Assembly (NCBI RefSeq): GCF_020360975.1
Contig: NW_025408680.1
Location: 1,798,001-1,862,000, forward strand
From: Hirsutella rhossiliensis
Taxonomy: Eukaryota; Ascomycota; Sordariomycetes; Hypocreales; Ophiocordycipitaceae
Length of the DNA stretch: 64,000 nucleotides
Reading direction: 5' to 3'
The translations under genes and the position numbers were made by a program. Below are positions 57,662 to 64,000 of this stretch, piece by piece. Within the stretch, counting starts at the first letter, position 1. Each line of letters opens with the position of its first letter. The notes beneath the pieces are model-generated. The model ran no database searches, was not told the origin of the DNA, and worked only from the letters and a program-made list of their open reading frames with translations.

Positions 57662-59455
57662 TTATCTATTATAATTTCTACCATAGCTTGCAGCTTGCAG
57701 TCGCAAAGACAGCCACCACAGGAGGGCCACCAAGACTGGGCACAAAATCAAGAGTAGCTATATTGCAGCAAAGCTTTTTATGTCCCTCCAGTCTCGTAGG
57801 TCGCAGCATCAGCTTCGTTAGACCGTCTTCGTGGAACTCCAGGCTTGATGCTGGACGTCCCTCTTAATGTCCTCATGAGTAGCTGCCATGGCAGCCATGC
57901 GTTGGATCACCAGGTCAGCCAGTTCTCCGCTCAGTGGCCATTTGCATGTCCCTATTCTCAACGCAGTTCTGGCTGACTTGATTGACAAGGTCCACGGCGC
58001 CATTGATCCATCCCCAATCCCGAACAAGATCTGGGAGGGTGAGTATCCCAGTGATCGAATGCGCCTGTATTTAAGGACCTTTGACGTCTCTGGCAGCTTT
58101 TCATCCCAGTTGTAGGGAGCTGCACCACTTTTCCCGAACCCCTGCTGAAGGACTTGGTTTATGGACTGGGTTTATCATCTCGACAAGGCCCATACCGCGA
58201 CGGGATTGCGACGGTGCTGCCACCATTAAGATTGATCCCTTCGTCATTGCGTCGGCGAGTTCTCTTAACCGAAAGGCTGATCCTGGGTCTGTGTACAAGG
58301 CCAAAGGTGCAACAGACAAGGAGTCAACCTATTCCTCGATCGTCTGGACAGCCTTGTTGCATCGGTCGTTCTGCTACCACAGGGTCCAATTGCAGACAAT
58401 GATCCCGACAGGGCCATCAACTCACACGATGTCGTCAGTTCGGTCCCATCCCATCCCCATTTCGCCCGCAAAGCCTGCCACTAGGCGATTGTCAATACGG
58501 GTAGGGGATCCCCCCCCGACGGTCTCTTGGGGTGGTGTCTTTTGGGATCGTTCTTAGCAGCTCCTCATGTCCACCCCCGCTGTCCTTTTATTGCCATGCG
58601 CCTCCCTCGTTTATAGAGAGACCCTGGGGCCGCCTCCAACCAAGCCTGTCCGCCGCGCTCTTCGTCCGCCTGGCAGTCGCAGGATTGTTTTACTTGGATG
58701 ATCTGCGTGTGGAGCTCGGCGATCGAAGCCTGGTGGGCAACTGCCGCCCTGTCGTGCACAACAAGAAGGCAGCGGCCGCGAGGCGGTGACTCCAAAATGG
58801 GTGCATCGTGGTGTTGATTGAAGATGAAGATGCCAAGTTGGCTTAGCTCGCTAAGTTACTCGGGCCGTGGAGGTCTGCTTGGCGGCTGTCAGCAGCCACG
58901 TGACATGAGGGCCCCCGACACGCCATCTCCTTCGCCTCCTTCTCCTTCTCTCTGCCCCAGTCCTTCCTTTTGGAATAGACGGTCCAGCAAGGGTTGAAAA
59001 TGGCCAGGAGGAACGACAGAACCGCCAAGCCAGAAGAGGGCATTAACATGTTTCGATACCCAAGGTGCAGAGCAACCAGGCATCCATATATACCATGTTT
59101 ACCAGCACCAGCGAAGCAGCAATTAGTCTACACACTGCGGGGAACGAGGAGCTTGCCGTCGAGTGTCGACTACACAGTCCTGAACTCCTGACCTGATGAC
59201 AGTGACAAGCCGAGCAAGAAGGGGAAGTTGCTCCGGCGTATTGCACTCCATGTTGGGAAAGTGCAGGCGTGACAGCATGTACTCCCCCATATATGATATA
59301 TGTGAGGTTGTCCAGCGACTCCAGCCCAGCTCATCTGCTGATGTCGCACAACCGTCGTCCCCTGACTCCCCCTCCTCCCCCCTCGCTCTCATACAAAATC
59401 CTCGTCTTCTTTTAGTTTCCACTTCTCAGAATATCACACCCAGATCGCCGCCGCC
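57662..59455. other. No supportable gene
   Basis: Contains short open frames only. A TATA-like CATATATGATATATG run at about 59,288-59,302 lies 155 nt before the next start and may be its promoter. Confidence 0.4.
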
Positions 59456-59770
59456 ATGAGCACTATTGGTGACCTGCTGGTCCAGAATCCGACGAATCCA
59501 GTCCAAGTTACGGACCTCCAAACAGGCACTAATAAGGAATGGGCCGACAAGTACCATTCCATCAAGAATATCATTGTGCTCACCCGCGTCGAGAACGGGT
59601 GGGTACAGGCCGACTTCCAAACGGCTTGCCATCCCCTATATGATGACGACACTGTGCGGATGAATACGTCTGCGGTGCCTCTGAATGAACGCCGATGGCG
59701 GCTACAGACTGAGGCCGACTGCGAATTATGGTTTCACTCCGAGATCTCCAACGTCGTGCTCGCTGCCTGA
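59456..59770 (+). CDS. Small hypothetical protein
   Basis: 104 residues, ATG 59,456 in a CGCCGCCATGAG context, after a CT-rich leader that ends in CAGAATATCACACCCAGATC. Balanced, coding-like composition with Trp and no low complexity (KYHSIKNIIVLTRVENGWVQ, RRWRLQTEADCELWFHSEIS). No domain recognised; no signal peptide or membrane segment. The end (ELWFHSEISNVVLAA) suggests a compact beta-rich fold. It is tail-to-tail with the kinase-like gene. Confidence 0.55.
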   Translation: MSTIGDLLVQNPTNPVQVTDLQTGTNKEWADKYHSIKNIIVLTRVENGWVQADFQTACHPLYDDDTVRMNTSAVPLNERRWRLQTEADCELWFHSEISNVVLAA

Positions 59771-60093
59771 AACCACAGAGTCGCTCTCGCTATAGGAGAG
59801 ATGAAAATAAATCCAATCAAACCAGAGTTTTGGCAAGCTGGGGATATTTCTGAGAATACAACCCAGAAAAGGCTATCCAGGGAGTTGCGTGGGTATGCAG
59901 TTTCCTGCAGCCGGATGCAGCTCGTGATGTGGTCAGCATCCCAACCAGGATATTTTGCGCAGAAGTATGAAGGTGGAACGGATAGCTACTAACAGGAAAT
60001 AGCAGTGGCCCAGGCGAAGACAGCAACAGCAGCTAGGTACACTGAATGGTATATTGGTCAAAATATATACTTCCATATTAAAGCAAGACAAGC

Positions 60094-60981
60094 CTAGGTA
60101 TCTACCATGATGAGTCCATCGATGTAGAAGCAATGCTGGTTGTCCTCGTACTTTTGAGCGAGATGGTTGACATCACACTTGATGTGAAAGGCAAACCGTT
60201 CATCAGATAGATTACCATCCACTCTTTCCAGATCGAGAACCATAACCTTGTCTCCGACGACATGGAAATTGTCCAGTTTTGTGTCGTCGTGCGATAGGCC
60301 GAATTGGGCCAGAGCGCTGAAGGCATCGTGCAGCATACGACGAAGGTCCGTCACCTCTAGCAGGGCTCCTTCGGGTGTTGCCAGATTTTCCCCACCGACG
60401 TCGGACAAGAGAAGGGATCTGGTGCCCTTGTATTTGAGCTCACCGTAACACTTGGGAACTACGATTCCCCGCAGAGGCTTTACCTTTTCATATGCAGCTT
60501 TCTCCGTGTCAAACTCTTCGTCCCAGCCCTCTTTATATATTTTCAGCACAAGGCGGGACTGTAGGCTCCACTGGGGAAAGGACGCCTCGAACCGGGTGCG
60601 CAACGAAGGTGGAAGAAAATGGACAGCCCTCCGGACGAGTCGCGCCGTAGCGGATGGGCGGTTGCGGTGATGAAACGCGTTCGAAACCAGAACGTATGTT
60701 TAAGTGATCAGCCGGGATATGTCTCTTGATGGCGAGACGCGTACCACTGTCTGCGTATATTTCGATTTCGTGCTGGAACCTGCCTGTGGTCGGAGCTTGA
60801 GCGGGCCAGGGGGTCGGCGCAAGCGCTCATGCGGAGGAGCAACGACCGGCGGGACGAACCATTTCGGCGATGGCGGAACGGGCTCGACGATTATCAGCCC
60901 TTCCATGTCGGGAGGCACCGTGGCAAAAGGGTGCGGGCGGTTGGCGACGCCTCCTGGCTGCGGACGCGCCGAAGTTGTCAC
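60094..60981 (-). pseudogene. Protein kinase-like gene with one in-frame stop
   Basis: One frame from about 60,981 (first ATG in frame at 60,909, MEGLIIVEPVPPSPKW) to the stop at 60,094, interrupted only by TAA at 60,700-60,702 (CAA to TAA is a RIP-type change). The downstream part is a short eukaryotic-type kinase fold: VLKIYKEGW (the VAIK Lys position), VVPKCYGELKYKGTRSLLLS (hinge region), the catalytic loop SHDDTKLDN (Asp and Asn present) and DLE in place of DFG. The glycine-rich loop is not evident, so substrate and activity are unknown. The 5' end may be incomplete, because a stop lies just upstream and an upstream exon is possible. Confidence 0.62.
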
Positions 60982-60984
60982 TTT

Positions 60985-61509
60985 CTACGTTTCTGGGGTG
61001 AGTTCGTGAATGCGGCGGATCAAGGCGGGGCTTGGACGATGCGCATACGGATTTTAATTCACCCGGAGGAAATCCTTGGAGCCTTGGCCTTGGCACAGTC
61101 ACCCATTATTAGCTAATGCCAACATCCGCCCGCCATCTTACTTCAAAAGTACAAATGCCTACCACTACCACGTTGCGCTTGCTCTCGGCGTAAAGACTCC
61201 CAATCTGACGCCGGAGCTTGGGCTTCGGCGTTTGTCCCCCCGCCAGCACAGTGATTCCTGAACAGTCCTGCCGCTCAGCTCCTCCGGCCTGGCCTGATCG
61301 CCCGTCATCTCTGGGGGGAACCGGTTAAAAGTTGCTGGACAAGACTCCCCCACAGCATGCCGAGCCGCTGCAAGAGCCCGAGAAACCGCCATATTTATTA
61401 ATGCCTTTCTGCTCCAAGCGTCAAGACGAGGATACCTAAGTAAAGGGGATACACAACGAGCTGCCTGTGCGCGCACGAGCAAAACCAAGGCAAAAGCTCA
61501 AGCAACAAA
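60985..61509. other. No supportable gene
   Basis: Intergenic between the kinase-like gene and the LysM gene (both minus strand): promoter of the former, 3' flank of the latter. Confidence 0.4.
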
Positions 61510-62141
61510 TCAAGCGACGCCGACGCAGAGCCAGGTGTTGGCCCACATGTTGGTGCACTGGTAGCCAATATCCGGGTTCCAGCGGACCAGGTCTTGAAGG
61601 GAGACGCCGTAGCGCTGCTGGACCTCGAAACAGCTCTGGCCGGGCTCGACATAGTGGAAGCGCCGGCACTGGCGCACCATGCCGGGCTGGATGGGACGCG
61701 GCGTCTCGACGGGCGTGGGCTCGGGCGTGGGCGGCGGCGTCGTCGTCGGCTCGTCGGTGACGCCCACGCAGGCGTAGGCGTCGGCCAGCAGCGTGGTGCA
61801 GTCCGGGCCGGTGCCGCGGTTCCAGCGCTGGAACTGCGCCACGGTCAGGCCGTGCGCCGCCGCGATGGAGCGGCACGTCTCGCCGGACCGCACGAGGTAG
61901 AAGGCCTGGCAGTTGGGCACCATGTTGGGCTGCGCCGGCTGCGGCGTCTCGATGGCGGCTGCGGAGCCGGTTAGGCTTGAGTCGGACGCAGCGCGTGATG
62001 CGACGCGGGCGGTTGAGACAAGGAGCTGCGCGACTTACAGGCTGCCGGTCGGACCCGGGACGCTTTCTCGGGGCTGGCACTGGCGGCAATGACGCCGGTG
62101 CCGGCGAGCAGCAGCACCAAGGCGTGGCTCAAGGACAGCAT
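61510..62141 (-). CDS. Secreted protein with two LysM domains
   Basis: Exon 1 62,141-62,039, 80-nt intron 61,959-62,038 (GTAAGT ... CCTAACC ... GCAG), exon 2 61,958-61,510; 183 residues with no break. The signal peptide is MLSLSHALVLLLAGTGVIAA. LysM 1 (about residues 51-100) shows YLVRSGETCRSIAAAHGLT and WNRGTGPDC. LysM 2 (about 131-182) shows YVEPGQSCFEVQQRYGVSLQ and WNPDIGYQC. A Pro/Thr linker separates them. Six or more Cys fit the disulfide pattern of fungal LysM proteins. LysM binds chitin oligomers; secreted two-LysM proteins without a catalytic domain are often effectors that bind or shield chitin, so that role is inferred from architecture. Confidence 0.88.
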
Positions 62142-62284
62142 GATGGCGACGACGATGGTTCTTCAACGAGGGGAAAGATGAAGACTTGAATTGACCGCAA
62201 TGCGAAGTGACAAAAGGCGAAGGGGGGGTTGTCGACTTGCCAGAGGCGTGATCGGAAACAAAACCTCGGGCGGCTCGCGCATGT

Positions 62285-62292
62285 CTTTTATA
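62285..62292 (-). promoter_or_regulatory. TATA-like box upstream of the LysM gene
   Basis: The minus strand reads TATAAAAG about 145 nt before the ATG at 62,141. Confidence 0.4.
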
Positions 62293-62299
62293 AGTGGAA

Positions 62300-64000
62300 T
62301 CTCACCCAGGCAAAATATCTCGTCCGTCGAGTGTCCCGTCACATCCCCCAGGGAGGCGCAAGCCGAGTTCCGTGGGCCCGGGTCTCCCGCCCGACGACAC
62401 GAGGGCCGTTGCCTCCAGGAACACGAGGTATCATACAAGGCGGACAAGAGGATGACGATGGGCTGCTTCTGGTGTGGAGCCCGGGACGAGAGAAAGCCGG
62501 GCTTACATGGTCGATGCTGCCCCGGCGTTGCAGCAGGGCAAAAAGGCCTTGATGCCATGTCACCACGACTTGCCGACGACGGCTGCCACCCTCCCCCTCT
62601 TTTCCCATCGTCTACAGTATGCGGGCATGTACATGATCGGCACTGTCTCGGTCTCTGTGTGTGTGGGCAGCATTTCGAGTGGAGGTTGGGCCGGGGGAGA
62701 AAATCACACGCCTACAGTACCTACCTCGGCCGTCCCCGTCGTGCGGAGAAGGTGGCCCAAGCCCGTTGGTTTCCGCGATAATAGATTGGCGTCGGACGGC
62801 CTGGATATTGGCCTGGATATTGGCCCTTGGCCCGGAGAGTCTAGATTGATAACAAGGCGAAATGGCGTCTCCGAGGGGCCGCATCGCCAGTGTCAGCCGC
62901 AGCCGCGCCTTGCTTTTTTCCTTTTGTCGTCGCCGTCCGGCGAAAGAGGCCTGCCTCGCTCTCGTGTTTGCTGCCGTCGGAATCTCGCACCGCCATCTGC
63001 CCTTCCCCGCGTCTGTCTCTCGTCGGCGCTGTAGATGGATGCCTGCGTCTTATAACGGCGAAACCGTCCGGGTCCAACCCTTTCCCAAACCGGCAAGGAC
63101 AGGATCACATCGGCGCCGATGTGGAGAGAGCTTACCGCTTACATCTCATGACATGACAAGAAGGGACGACATCGTTCAGCCCAGAGAGAGAGAGACGTAG
63201 TTGTCCTGTAATACTTCAGACGACGCACGGGCATCTCTCCATGCTGCACCTTCTGATTGGTGTACCAGGAATCATCAAGACTCCGCAGGCCGAGCACAGT
63301 AGGATCCGGGCTCTCGCGCAAGAGAGACCTCACAATGGGCTGACCCGGCCGCATCTCTCCTCTGCTGCAACCCGTCACCCCGTTTGCACCGTCACGAGGA
63401 CATCGGAAGTCGGGGAAGCGAGAAAGTGTAACCAACCGCCGGCCGACAGGCTGACAGCCGAGGCCGTCAGTGGCACCACCCGTCCGGGGCCCGACGTCGT
63501 CTCCCAGATCAGTCTGGTCGTCAATAGCCGGAACCCCACGTCGATGCCGTGCCGGATGTATAAGAGCAACATGCATATAACATGCATGTATGATGTATGC
63601 ACAAAGCATGCGGTAGCACGCCGGGGCGGGTCGCATGGGCTGCCGCAGATGCCCGAACGTTGTCCCCCGTGAGCAGATGCGGCCGAGACACAGCAGGCAC
63701 AAGAGATGGAGAACTGCGTGAAAGAGAATACAAGGTAAAGGCTGTCGTCTTCTCTGACTACATGCAGTCTTGAATCGCTCATAAAGGCGCCGGCGAGGGT
63801 ATCCTCGACCTCCCTCTCCGCCTCTCAGGGGACTAGGTAGCCAGGCATTCAAGACGAAGTGCGTTGGCTACAGGTTCCTTGCACATTGGGAAACCCCAGT
63901 GGTGACGGCCATATGCCCAAGGTTCTCGAAGTATGTGTCCACGAATTGTATACCTATACACGCGTGTGTAGAGACGCCACGCAGCCCCCCTGGCCCCTAT
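62300..64000. other. No supportable gene
   Basis: Several long open frames on both strands overlap each other and are Arg/Pro-rich. None shows a domain, a consistent start or splice logic. Confidence 0.4.

Noticed and set aside
63139..63852. 237-residue minus-strand ORF
   Set aside because: No recognisable features; overlaps several other open frames in GC-rich DNA.

Overview
The window is nuclear DNA of a filamentous ascomycete (Pezizomycotina; a sordariomycete, perhaps Hypocreales, is my guess). The evidence is short introns of 45-92 nt with GTRNGT donors, CTRAC-like branch points and YAG acceptors, a two-domain LysM secreted protein, a fungal SWIRM protein, fungal transposon families, and two large blocks with the signature of repeat-induced point mutation (RIP: TpA-rich, almost no CpA or TpG).

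Layout. (a) 1-11,830 is a nested transposon stack. A Tad-like LINE on the minus strand has its ORF1 split in two (11,810-11,458 and 3,003-1,956), with ORF2 (endonuclease plus start of reverse transcriptase) running off the left edge. Inside the split is a 6.1 kb element with 19-bp inverted ends (3,006-3,024 and 9,120-9,138). It holds a hypothetical gene, a broken integrase-type (IS3EU-like) transposase, a small Cys-rich gene and a LINE 3' fragment. A pogo/Fot-like element (9,141-11,455, TA duplication) sits exactly at its right end. (b) 12.4-21.4 kb carries a broken DUF3435 tyrosine recombinase, a fragment of an NB-ARC (NLR) gene, a Helitron helicase split by a 2 kb segment with a MYND gene and a long palindrome, and an apparently intact five-exon, 780-residue DUF3435 recombinase of the kind that acts as Starship captain (21,365-18,760, minus).

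(c) About 21.72-41.93 kb is an approximately 15 kb RIP-mutated repeat block (Ty3/Gypsy remnant, then an unidentified part, then a Tad-like LINE remnant). A later, un-RIPped Ty1/Copia element (27,072-32,167) splits it. The Copia element has 271-bp LTRs that read as identical and a 5-bp target duplication, but its gag-pol is frame-broken. (d) 41.96-43.40 kb is a decayed unknown gene whose four nonsense codons are all of RIP type. (e) 44-64 kb is more ordinary, gene-poor chromosome: a decayed secreted M43 metalloprotease, a SWIRM-domain gene, a Cys-rich hypothetical gene between two direct repeats, a small hypothetical gene, a kinase-like gene with one nonsense codon, and an intact LysM protein.

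The most interesting unit is the intact DUF3435 gene. Its 5' end lies about 350 bp from an abrupt change into RIP-mutated DNA, and NLR, Helitron and transposon debris lie downstream of it, as expected if 21.7 kb is the 5' edge of a Starship-type giant transposon reading leftwards. That is a hypothesis: no termini, direct repeats or empty site could be shown here. Single-base breaks at homopolymer runs recur in several unrelated elements, so some apparent pseudogenes may be base-calling artefacts.
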